A stretch of DNA of 11,320 nucleotides, taken from an uncultured Anaerotignum sp. (GTDB taxonomy: Bacteria; Bacillota; Clostridia; Lachnospirales; Anaerotignaceae). Both the position numbers and the translations under genes were made by a program. A model generated the notes under the pieces. It was not told the DNA's origin. It did not search any database and saw only the letters and a list, made by a program, of their open reading frames with translations. The DNA is taken from positions 7,069 through 18,388 of the forward strand of contig CAJTQX010000001.1 of NCBI GenBank assembly GCA_910578425.1, written 5' to 3'. Below, piece after piece: positions 1 through 5,885 of this stretch. The stretch's first letter is position 1. Each line of letters begins with the position of its first letter.

Positions 1-5
1 GGGCT

Positions 6-1166
6 ATGCGGCTTCCTTGGAACAGGAAATATCTGGAAATCTGTTTTCATGTTTTGGTTACGGTTCTGGCTCTTGCCGGAACGGGGCTGCTTCTGTTCCG
101 CCTCCCAGCGGCGAAAAATGTCATATTGCATACGGTGGGGAAAGTCCTCACTGTTTTCGCGCCCGTACTTTGGGCGTTGTTTTTTACTCTCCTGCTGGAG
201 CCGCTTGTCGGATTTTTTCAGCGGCAGTACGAAAAGCATTGCTCCCTGCGCCGCCGCAGCCGCATCCACAGCCGCAGAGCAGGAACGGCGTTTGCCTATC
301 TTTCTGTTTTTTTGTTCCTGTTTCTGGCGGGCGGCTGGTCTGCAAAAAAAATCGGCGGGACAGATCTGGAACGTGTTGCGGAGCAGATTGGCGGCTATCT
401 GCGCAGTGCGGGCGACCTGCTGGTGCTGCTGAACCTCAAGCTGGCGGAGTACGGCGTTTTGCGGAACGTGGAAGGCATGCTTTCCGCCTGGACGGAGGAA
501 CTGACGGAATGGATACAGCGGAAAATCCTCAGCATTGCGGGGATTTTGCCCGGACTGGGCGGGAGCCTGCTGGATATTGTCATTGGCTCTACGGCGGCGT
601 TTTACTTTTTGATGGAAAAGGAAAAAATACTTGCCTTTCTGCGGGAGGCGTCGGCGGTCTGCTTTGGGGAACGCTTCACAAAGGGCGCGCGGCAGATTTT
701 CCGCGAAATTTATTCTGTTTTTTCGGGCTATATGAGCGGACAGATGCTGGACGCCGCGATTATGGCGGTGCTTTTTTCGGCGGCGTTTTCGGTGGTCGGT
801 CTGCCATACGCTGTTTTGCTGGGTGTGATTTCGGGTTTTTCCAACATGATTCCTTATTTCGGGGCGGTGATGGCATTCCTGCTGGCGGTCTTTACGGGCC
901 TTTTGAGCGGTACGCCGCTGAAAGCCTTATATGCCTCCATACTGATTCTGCTGCTTCAGCAGGTTGACAGCCTGTTTATTGTGCCGCGCGCGGTCGGCAG
1001 GCGGGTAGAGCTGCATCCGGTGCTGGTACTGCTTTCACTGGCAGTGTTCGGCCGGCTGATGGGCTTTTGGGGGCTGTTGTTTGCAGTACCGTTTGGCGCG
1101 CTGTTGAAAAATTTCTTTTTCTGGTTTTATGAACGGCGCAGGCATGAAAAAAAGGGCAGGGAATAA
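6..1166 (+). CDS. AI-2E family transporter (DUF20-type permease)
   Basis: This is a polytopic inner-membrane protein of 386 residues, the usual size for the AI-2E/PerM (DUF20) exporter family, whose substrates are mostly unproven. The N-terminus carries two close hydrophobic segments (about residues 11-32 and 40-70), followed by a charged, helical loop and a set of membrane spans from about residue 165 to the end. The stretch around residues 265-305 (GLPYAVLLGVISGFSNMIPYFG) fits the conserved family core, as does the C-terminal LHPVLVLLSLAVFGRLMGFWG region near residues 338-358. The ATG at position 6 gives a natural N-terminus (MRLPWNRKYLE), but only five bases precede it, so no ribosome binding site can be seen and the start is provisional. 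The protein ends in a basic tail. The call to the family is firm; the transported molecule cannot be inferred. Confidence 0.88.
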   Translation: MRLPWNRKYLEICFHVLVTVLALAGTGLLLFRLPAAKNVILHTVGKVLTVFAPVLWALFFTLLLEPLVGFFQRQYEKHCSLRRRSRIHSRRAGTAFAYLSVFLFLFLAGGWSAKKIGGTDLERVAEQIGGYLRSAGDLLVLLNLKLAEYGVLRNVEGMLSAWTEELTEWIQRKILSIAGILPGLGGSLLDIVIGSTAAFYFLMEKEKILAFLREASAVCFGERFTKGARQIFREIYSVFSGYMSGQMLDAAIMAVLFSAAFSVVGLPYAVLLGVISGFSNMIPYFGAVMAFLLAVFTGLLSGTPLKALYASILILLLQQVDSLFIVPRAVGRRVELHPVLVLLSLAVFGRLMGFWGLLFAVPFGALLKNFFFWFYERRRHEKKGRE

Positions 1167-1206
1167 ATTTTTTCCTGTTTCCGGCAATTTTTGCGCCAAA
1201 AACCAC

Positions 1207-1235
1207 TTTTTTTTGCGGGGGATTTGGTGTATAAT
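1207..1235 (+). promoter_or_regulatory. Candidate sigma-A promoter for the RseC-like gene
   Basis: A perfect TATAAT lies at 1230-1235, about 60 bases before the ATG at 1296. The matching -35 region at 17-bp spacing is only a T-tract (1207-1212), so the promoter rests mainly on the -10 box. A perfect 10-bp palindrome CCCAATTGGG (1261-1270) lies in the predicted leader. Confidence 0.5.
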
Positions 1236-1295
1236 CCTAATTGTATGGAAAGAACGATACCCCAATTGGGCGAAGGATAGAAAGGCGGTAACGAT

Positions 1296-1730
1296 ATGAA
1301 GGGTTTGGTAAAGGACTCGATGGGCGACCTTTTGAAGGTGCATATTGTCAGGAACGAAGCCTGCGGCGAATGCAGGGCTTGCTTTTCGGGCTATATGAAA
1401 AAAGATATGGAGATTGAGGCGAAAAACCTTTGCGATGCGGAGGTTGGCGACTGGGTAGAACTGGAATTACAGGAAAATGCATTCATGAACGCGGTGCTGA
1501 TACTGTACGGTATCCCCTTGATAGGCTTTTTTGCGGGGATACTGCTGGGCTATTTCGTGGTGGGGCCGTTTCTGCCGATTTCGGAAAGCCTGACAGCAGT
1601 TGTATTCGGTTTCCTGGGGATTTTCCTGTGCTATAAGTGGATTAAAAGCCAGAATCCGCGCTGGGAAAATGGAAAATACCGCCCGCTGGCGGTGAGCCTT
1701 GCCGAGGAAGGCGAGGAAGGCTGTCAATAA
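1296..1730 (+). CDS. RseC/MucC family (SoxR-reducing system-like) membrane protein
   Basis: A 144-residue protein with the RseC layout: a short N-terminal domain with three closely spaced cysteines (C23, C26, C29 in ACGECRACF), then two membrane spans (about 66-89 and 98-115) and a cytoplasmic tail. In proteobacteria RseC acts with the Rsx/Rnf electron transport complex and in envelope stress regulation. In Clostridia stand-alone members are common and their role is not settled; the Cys cluster suggests redox or metal chemistry. The ATG at 1296 has an AAGGCGG ribosome binding site at 1282-1288. The gene follows the permease by 129 bp with its own -10 box and is closed by a strong terminator, so it is probably monocistronic. 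No rnf genes are in view. The family call is good; the function is inference. Confidence 0.85.
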   Translation: MKGLVKDSMGDLLKVHIVRNEACGECRACFSGYMKKDMEIEAKNLCDAEVGDWVELELQENAFMNAVLILYGIPLIGFFAGILLGYFVVGPFLPISESLTAVVFGFLGIFLCYKWIKSQNPRWENGKYRPLAVSLAEEGEEGCQ

Positions 1731-1741
1731 AAAGATGTATG

Positions 1742-1775
1742 GGCTTCTCTGCGGATTGCGGAGAGGCCTGTTTTT
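1742..1775 (+). terminator. Strong intrinsic terminator after the RseC-like gene
   Basis: An 11-bp stem pairs 1742-1752 with 1758-1768 (two G-U pairs) around the 5-nt loop GGATT, followed by TG and TTTTT at 1771-1775. It starts 11 bases after the stop codon at 1730. The next small gene begins only 22 bases further on. Confidence 0.85.
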
Positions 1776-1797
1776 ATCTGCGAAGGAGGGGGACGCA

Positions 1798-1926
1798 GTG
1801 AAGGGAAAGATTATCTATGCGGTATGGCTTTGCCTGATTCTGGTGCTGTCGGGCTGTGTGGCGAAAGTGACGGAATGGAACGGGAAAACGGAGTATTACG
1901 CGCAGGTCTGCATGACGATTGGCTAG
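1798..1926 (+). CDS. Very small putative lipoprotein (42 residues)
   Basis: A GTG start at 1798 sits behind an excellent ribosome binding site (AAGGAGGGGG at about 1783-1792) and opens a 42-codon frame. The product begins with a basic n-region and hydrophobic core (MKGKIIYAVWLCLILVLSGC) ending in a lipobox L-S-G-C, so Cys20 would be lipidated, leaving a 23-residue mature peptide (CVAKVTEWNGKTEYYAQVCM and three more). The tail GKTEYYAQV loosely resembles the start of the YxeA/DUF1093 fold, so this may be the stump of a longer lipoprotein stopped by TAG at 1924-1926. No continuation is evident in other frames. The gene lies right behind a terminator with no visible promoter, so it would depend on read-through. 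The ribosome binding site and signal sequence are direct evidence; the function is unknown. Confidence 0.55.
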   Translation: MKGKIIYAVWLCLILVLSGCVAKVTEWNGKTEYYAQVCMTIG

Positions 1927-1975
1927 CCGGAGTGAGGAAGAATAACACTGAGCATTGATATATTCTGAAAACAGT

Positions 1976-2025
1976 CTGCCTTTGCCCGGCAGGGGAGCAC
2001 TATGTTCCTTGGGGGGCAAAGGCAG
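1976..2025 (-). terminator. Inverted repeat, likely transcription end of the glycosyltransferase gene
   Basis: A perfect 12-bp inverted repeat pairs CTGCCTTTGCCC (1976-1987) with GGGCAAAGGCAG (2014-2025) across a 26-nt loop. Read on the minus strand, the stem is followed by ACTGTTTTC, a short T-run. A smaller hairpin (GAAAGAT at 2043-2049 with ATCTTTC at 2056-2062) lies between it and the stop codon at 2074. The long loop and weak T-run make the terminator role uncertain. Confidence 0.45.
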
Positions 2026-2073
2026 GAAAATGACGTCTGGCAGAAAGATTTTTATATCTTTCAGTCTGGGCGG

Positions 2074-3144
2074 TCATATTTTTTCAAAATAGCGTTTGTT
2101 TTTTTCCACAGCTTCGTCATTCGGCTTGAACAGCCCTGCCATGTCGTTATACATTTCCGCTTTTTCCCGTTCGCCGAGCCTGTCGTAGCAGACGCAAAGC
2201 TGTATGCAGGGCAGGTAGCCATAACATTCCTCCTGCACGAACGCGCCGCTTTCCGCTCGCTTTTCGGCATGCAGAGCGTTTTCATACCAGAAAGCTGCCT
2301 GTTTCCAATCTTCCTGCGCAAAGAAATGCCAGCCCAGCGCGCAGCATAGCTCTCCGCCGGGGACGGCATATGCCAGCCCGTTCAGCAGGCTTTCGAGAGC
2401 CTCCGACTCTTTGCCCAGCGCGGAAAGGCAGTCCGCAAGCTGGCGGCAGGCTTCGAGTTTATTCTCCAGCCAGCCCTTCGGGTTTTTCAGAAACTGCCGG
2501 AACATTGCCGCGCTTTCGGCGTACCGCTTATGGGAATACAGTTCCCGCGCATAGTAAAATTCTTCACGGGGACTCAGCACTGCGCCCTCCGCAAGCATGG
2601 TTTCATAGATGCGGAGATTCCGGTCAGAAAAGCCAGGTTTGGTTTTCCGGTGCTGTATGTGGATTTCCGCGTGGCGCACTACACCGAACGGCGGCACAAC
2701 CTCATGTACGCGCCCCTCCCAGCGCGCCAGAGGCACATTGCGCAGAAGACGCTCCCGATAATAGGAAAATACAGGGACGCCGTTTGTGTCAAAGGCTGTG
2801 TCATAGGGCATCATGACAACGTCGCAGGGGTTGTTGTCCAGCTCTGCTTTGAAGGCAAGCAGCTTTTTGGCGTCCGATGCTGGAAGAACATCGTCTGCAT
2901 CCAGCCACATCAGGTAGTCACCAGTTCCCTTGGAAAAGGCAAAGTTGCGGGCGGCGGCAAAATCGTCCCGCCAGATGAAATCATAGATGTTATCTGTAAA
3001 TTCCGCGGCGATTTCCCTGGTCCTGTCTGCTGAACCGGTATCTACAATGATAATTTCATCAACAGCCTCCGCCGCGCCTGTAAGGCAGCGTCTGAGCACA
3101 TCCTCCTCATCCCGCACGATCATGCATAAACTGACTGACGCCAT
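2074..3144 (-). CDS. Family 2 glycosyltransferase with C-terminal TPR-like repeats
   Basis: This is a 356-residue cytoplasmic enzyme. Residues 1-110 are a GT-A (GT2) nucleotide-sugar binding domain: ASVSLCMIVRDEE, the EIIIVDTGSADRT strand-turn, WRDDFAAARNFAF, and the metal-binding WLDADD (DxD at Asp82-Asp84). RWEGRVHEVV further on is typical of the group that includes SunS-like and other TPR-fused transferases. From about residue 180 the chain is all-helical with paired motifs such as YYARELYSHKRYAESAAMFRQF and ALGWHFFAQEDWKQAAFWYENAL, which look like TPR units. The start at 3144 is chosen over an in-frame ATG 36 bases upstream because AGGAGGG lies 6 bases before it and MASVSL matches the family N-terminus. 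Donor and acceptor are unknown; peptide, protein or cell-surface glycan are all possible. It is divergent from the alpha-glucosidase and monocistronic. Confidence 0.87.
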   Translation of the reverse strand: MASVSLCMIVRDEEDVLRRCLTGAAEAVDEIIIVDTGSADRTREIAAEFTDNIYDFIWRDDFAAARNFAFSKGTGDYLMWLDADDVLPASDAKKLLAFKAELDNNPCDVVMMPYDTAFDTNGVPVFSYYRERLLRNVPLARWEGRVHEVVPPFGVVRHAEIHIQHRKTKPGFSDRNLRIYETMLAEGAVLSPREEFYYARELYSHKRYAESAAMFRQFLKNPKGWLENKLEACRQLADCLSALGKESEALESLLNGLAYAVPGGELCCALGWHFFAQEDWKQAAFWYENALHAEKRAESGAFVQEECYGYLPCIQLCVCYDRLGEREKAEMYNDMAGLFKPNDEAVEKNKRYFEKI

Positions 3145-3219
3145 CACGATCCCTCCTTTTGCTGTGCCTGCGCTTAACAAGGGTATACTGCCATGATATG
3201 CGAAAGGGGAGCGGGCGTG

Positions 3220-3252
3220 CCTGTTTTTTGGCGGAAATATACAAAAAACAGG
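3220..3252. repeat. A/T-centred inverted repeat in the divergent promoter region
   Basis: CCTGTTTTTT (3220-3229) and AAAAAACAGG (3243-3252) form a perfect 10-bp stem around a 13-nt loop, midway between the divergent glycosyltransferase and alpha-glucosidase genes. It could be an operator or a bidirectional terminator; nothing here decides between them. Confidence 0.5.
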
Positions 3253-3331
3253 GCGGCATCGGGCAGTAAAAAATGACGGAAAAGCGATTGTTTCGCGGAA
3301 AAAAATCTACAGTAAAAATCGCTGCGGCATC

Positions 3332-3359
3332 TTGCACTCTCGCAGAAATGTGATACCAT
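3332..3359 (+). promoter_or_regulatory. Possible extended -10 promoter for the alpha-glucosidase gene
   Basis: TTGCAC (3332-3337), a 16-bp spacer, and TACCAT (3354-3359) preceded by TGA form an extended -10 arrangement 58 bases before the ATG. Both hexamers are imperfect, so support is moderate to weak. I saw no convincing catabolite-repression operator here. Confidence 0.35.
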
Positions 3360-3417
3360 GTAAGAAAAAAATGACGCGAAGGAACGATAGAAATATTGCG
3401 AATTGGAGGCGGTACGA

Positions 3418-5409
3418 ATGGTAAAGAAATACGTTTACGGCAGACCTGTGGAAACGGAGGCGGCAGTCGTTTTCATGGAGGAAACGGCAGGCACGCCGGA
3501 GTTTGGCGAAACAAGCCTTACGGAGGGCTTTTGTTTCCGCTGCGCGCTTGCGGAGGAGGATATGATTTTTGGGCTGGGAGAAGCAAACCGCGGCATCAAC
3601 AAGCGCGGCTATGTCTATATCAGCGACTGCACGGACGACCCCGACCATACGGAAAACAAATCCTCGCTTTACGGTGCGCATAACTTTATTGTGGTTTCGG
3701 GAAAGACATGCTTTGGGCTGTTTTTCGATTACCCCGGAAAACTCCGCTTTGACATTGGATATACGGATAGCAGCGTAATGGAAATTTCCTGTGCGGACGC
3801 GAATCTGGCAGTTTATGTGATAAATGGCGCGAATGCATACGACATTGTAAAACAGTTCCGCAAACTAATCGGGCGGAGCTATATCCCGCCGAAATTTGCT
3901 TTTGGCTACGGACAAAGCAGATGGGGCTACTGCACGCCGGAGGATTTCAGGGCGGTTGCGGATGGATACCGCAAAAACCACATCCCGCTGGACATGATTT
4001 ATATGGACATCGACTATATGGAAAACTATAAAGATTTTACCTGGAATCAGGAAAATTTTCCGGATTTCGGGGCGTTTGTGCGGGAGATGAAAGCAAAAAA
4101 TATCCGGCTGATACCCATCATTGACGCAGGCGTGAAGGTGGAACAGGGTTATTCCGTTTATGAGGAGGGTCTGAAAAACGGTTATTTCTGCAAAAAAGAG
4201 GACGGAAGTGAATTTACCGTTGCCGTATGGCCCGGCTATACCCACCTGCCGGACGTACTGAATGACGAGGCGCGCCGCTGGTTTGGGGACAAATACAAAA
4301 TATTGACGGACGAGGGCATTGAAGGCTTTTGGAATGACATGAATGAGCCCGCTATGTTTTATACGCCGGAGGGCATTGCGGAGGTAAAAGCGGCAATGCG
4401 GACGTTTGTGGAAAACGAGCCGGAGAAAGACGCTGTCTGGGCGATGCGCGATATGACGCGGGGACTTGCCAACCGTGCGGAGGATTACGCGGCGTTTTAC
4501 CACAACAGGAACGGCGAAAAAATACGGCATGACAGAATACACAACCTGTATGGCTACTACATGACGAAGGCGGCGGCGGAAGGGCTGGAACGCATTGACG
4601 CAAATAAACGTTTTCTGCTGTTTTCCCGTTCCTCCTATATCGGCATGCATCGCTACGGCGGCATATGGACGGGAGATAACCAATCCTGGTGGGCGCACCT
4701 TCTGCTGAACATCCGTATGATGCCCTCGCTGAATATGTGCGGTTTCCTGTACTCCGGTGCGGATTTGGGCGGCTTTGGCGCGGATACGACAAGGGAGCTC
4801 CTTCTCCGCTGGCTGGCGTTCGGCATTTTTACGCCATTGATGCGCAATCACTCCGCAGAGGGTACAAGAATGCAGGAGGCTTACCGGTTTGAGCGGCTGG
4901 AGGATTTCCGCAATCTGATTGGCGTGCGCTACCGGCTGCTGCCGTATCTTTACAGTGAGTATATGAAAGCTGCACTGAATGACGACCTGTATTTTAAGCC
5001 AATGGCGTTTGTTTACCCGCAGGACCCGATTGCGCGGGAGATTGAGGATCAGTTGATTATCGGGGATGAAATTATGGTTGCGCCGGTGTATACGCAGAAC
5101 GCGAAGGGACGCGCTGTATATTTTCCGGAGGAAATGCATATGTTGAAATTCTGTGCGGATGGAAGCATTACGGAGGAAATGTTCCGGCAGGGATACCATT
5201 ATGTGGAAACCGGACTGGGCGAGGCGGCACTGTTTATCCGTAAGGGCAGATGCATCCCTGTTGGCGAGGCGGCGGAATGTGTGGACCAGTTGGATAAAGC
5301 CAGCCTTGCAGTATATGGCTGGGAAGGCGCGGCGTATACGCTGTATGATGATGACGGCATTTCCAGGGACTGGGATATTGAGAAAAACTGCACAGTAATG
5401 AAACGGTAA
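3418..5409 (+). CDS. GH31 alpha-glucosidase (isomaltose-type)
   Basis: A 663-residue, leaderless cytoplasmic glycoside hydrolase of family 31. It should release glucose from the non-reducing end of short alpha-glucosides with retention. Visible landmarks are an N-terminal beta domain to about residue 145, then the (beta/alpha)8 barrel with the nucleophile Asp307 in GFWNDMNEP and the acid/base Asp420 in GGIWTGDNQSWW, then C-terminal beta domains. From memory, length and sequence closely match the Ruminococcus obeum GH31 enzyme Ro-alphaG1. The TGG at 3922-3924 encodes Trp169 in QSRWGY, equivalent to that enzyme's Trp169, which favours isomaltose over maltose. The ATG at 3418 is preceded by GGAGG at 3405-3409, which rules out the upstream in-frame TTG at 3403. 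It stands alone with no transporter or regulator adjacent. The family is certain; the substrate preference is inferred. Confidence 0.95.
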   Translation: MVKKYVYGRPVETEAAVVFMEETAGTPEFGETSLTEGFCFRCALAEEDMIFGLGEANRGINKRGYVYISDCTDDPDHTENKSSLYGAHNFIVVSGKTCFGLFFDYPGKLRFDIGYTDSSVMEISCADANLAVYVINGANAYDIVKQFRKLIGRSYIPPKFAFGYGQSRWGYCTPEDFRAVADGYRKNHIPLDMIYMDIDYMENYKDFTWNQENFPDFGAFVREMKAKNIRLIPIIDAGVKVEQGYSVYEEGLKNGYFCKKEDGSEFTVAVWPGYTHLPDVLNDEARRWFGDKYKILTDEGIEGFWNDMNEPAMFYTPEGIAEVKAAMRTFVENEPEKDAVWAMRDMTRGLANRAEDYAAFYHNRNGEKIRHDRIHNLYGYYMTKAAAEGLERIDANKRFLLFSRSSYIGMHRYGGIWTGDNQSWWAHLLLNIRMMPSLNMCGFLYSGADLGGFGADTTRELLLRWLAFGIFTPLMRNHSAEGTRMQEAYRFERLEDFRNLIGVRYRLLPYLYSEYMKAALNDDLYFKPMAFVYPQDPIAREIEDQLIIGDEIMVAPVYTQNAKGRAVYFPEEMHMLKFCADGSITEEMFRQGYHYVETGLGEAALFIRKGRCIPVGEAAECVDQLDKASLAVYGWEGAAYTLYDDDGISRDWDIEKNCTVMKR

Positions 5410-5411
5410 AA

Positions 5412-5433
5412 GAGGGGAGGCTTTCCTCCCCTC
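5412..5433 (+). terminator. Hairpin after the alpha-glucosidase gene (left boundary of palindromic element)
   Basis: A perfect 9-bp stem GAGGGGAGG (5412-5420) and CCTCCCCTC (5425-5433) with loop CTTT starts three bases after the stop codon. It is followed by AGACTGTCAAAAAAA rather than a T-run, so by itself it is a poor terminator. It mirrors the hairpin at 5847-5867. Confidence 0.5.
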
Positions 5434-5866
5434 AGACTGTCAAAAAAACTGTATTCAAGTCGCGGAAGGGTTCGGGAAACGAAGCGTTTCCCCTGGCACC
5501 GCCTTTGGCGGCAGACCTCTGGTCTGGTTCGCAAAGCGAACTGTTTGGGAATCCGCAGGGCAGGCTTCGCCTGCGGAAGTTTGCTCCGCAAACCGGCTGA
5601 AAGCCGCCGCTTGCGGTTCCACACGAGGAAAAGGGCGAGTTTCAAGGCTTTCTGTGTTTTTTCAGAAAGTTTAGCACTGCGGAGCAGCGTCCCTTTGGGA
5701 CGGTTCGCAAAGCGAACTGCTGAGAATGAGTCCCTTTATACCGACAGTTCCTCAAAAAAGGCTTCGTATAGCGGGCTTTGCCCGCTGTTGCCGCAGCCGC
5801 GAAGCGGCTACACGGAAGGCGTAGCCTGTGCCTTTTTTGACACACTGAGGGGAGGTTTTCCTCCCC
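5414..5866. repeat. Inverted-repeat-bounded, hairpin-packed intergenic element
   Basis: This 453-bp block fills nearly all of the 476-bp gene-free gap between two convergent genes. Its ends are a 34-bp inverted repeat: 5414-5447 against the reverse complement of 5833-5866, 28 of 34 identical, with differences only in the hairpin loop and two adjacent bases. Inside are at least ten perfect hairpins, mostly with exactly 3-nt loops. They lie at 5474-5492, 5499-5511, 5512-5526, 5527-5541, 5560-5574, 5579-5593, 5594-5606, 5688-5702, 5703-5717, 5770-5786 and 5795-5809; a weaker one with an 8-nt loop is at 5648-5669. The 18-mer GGTTCGCAAAGCGAACTG occurs twice (5526-5543 and 5702-5719). No credible open frame is present. 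It could be a MITE-like element, a dispersed structured repeat or a structured RNA. The boundaries and hairpins are directly visible; the nature is inference. Confidence 0.75.
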
Positions 5867-5871
5867 TTTTT
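5847..5871 (+). terminator. Intrinsic terminator at the right end of the palindromic element
   Basis: AGGGGAGG (5848-5855), loop TTTT and CCTCCCCT (5860-5867) form an 8-bp GC-rich stem running straight into TTTTT (5867-5871). Oriented on the plus strand, it is the first good stop for transcripts coming from the alpha-glucosidase gene. It lies 15 bases from the convergent anti-sigma gene's stop codon. Confidence 0.8.
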
Positions 5872-5885
5872 ATGTTCCGATATGT

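Noticed and set aside
3275..3300. A catabolite-repression (cre) operator upstream of the alpha-glucosidase gene
   Set aside because: GGAAAAGCGATTGTTT has the AAGCG core but misses the required TG and CA flanks of the cre consensus at proper spacing.
3865..5199. A 444-codon open frame on the minus strand
   Set aside because: It lies wholly antisense to the GH31 gene, whose catalytic motifs are intact. The translation is rich in Arg, His and Val without any domain, and no ribosome binding site supports it.
5414..5866. Possible CRISPR array
   Set aside because: The repeats differ from each other in sequence, are only 13-19 nt, and are not separated by uniform spacers. Only one 18-mer occurs twice.
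5833..5866. A promoter with TTGACA at 5837-5842
   Set aside because: The hexamer is perfect, but no -10 element exists at 16-18 bp, where the terminator stem lies. It is explained as part of the terminal inverted repeat.
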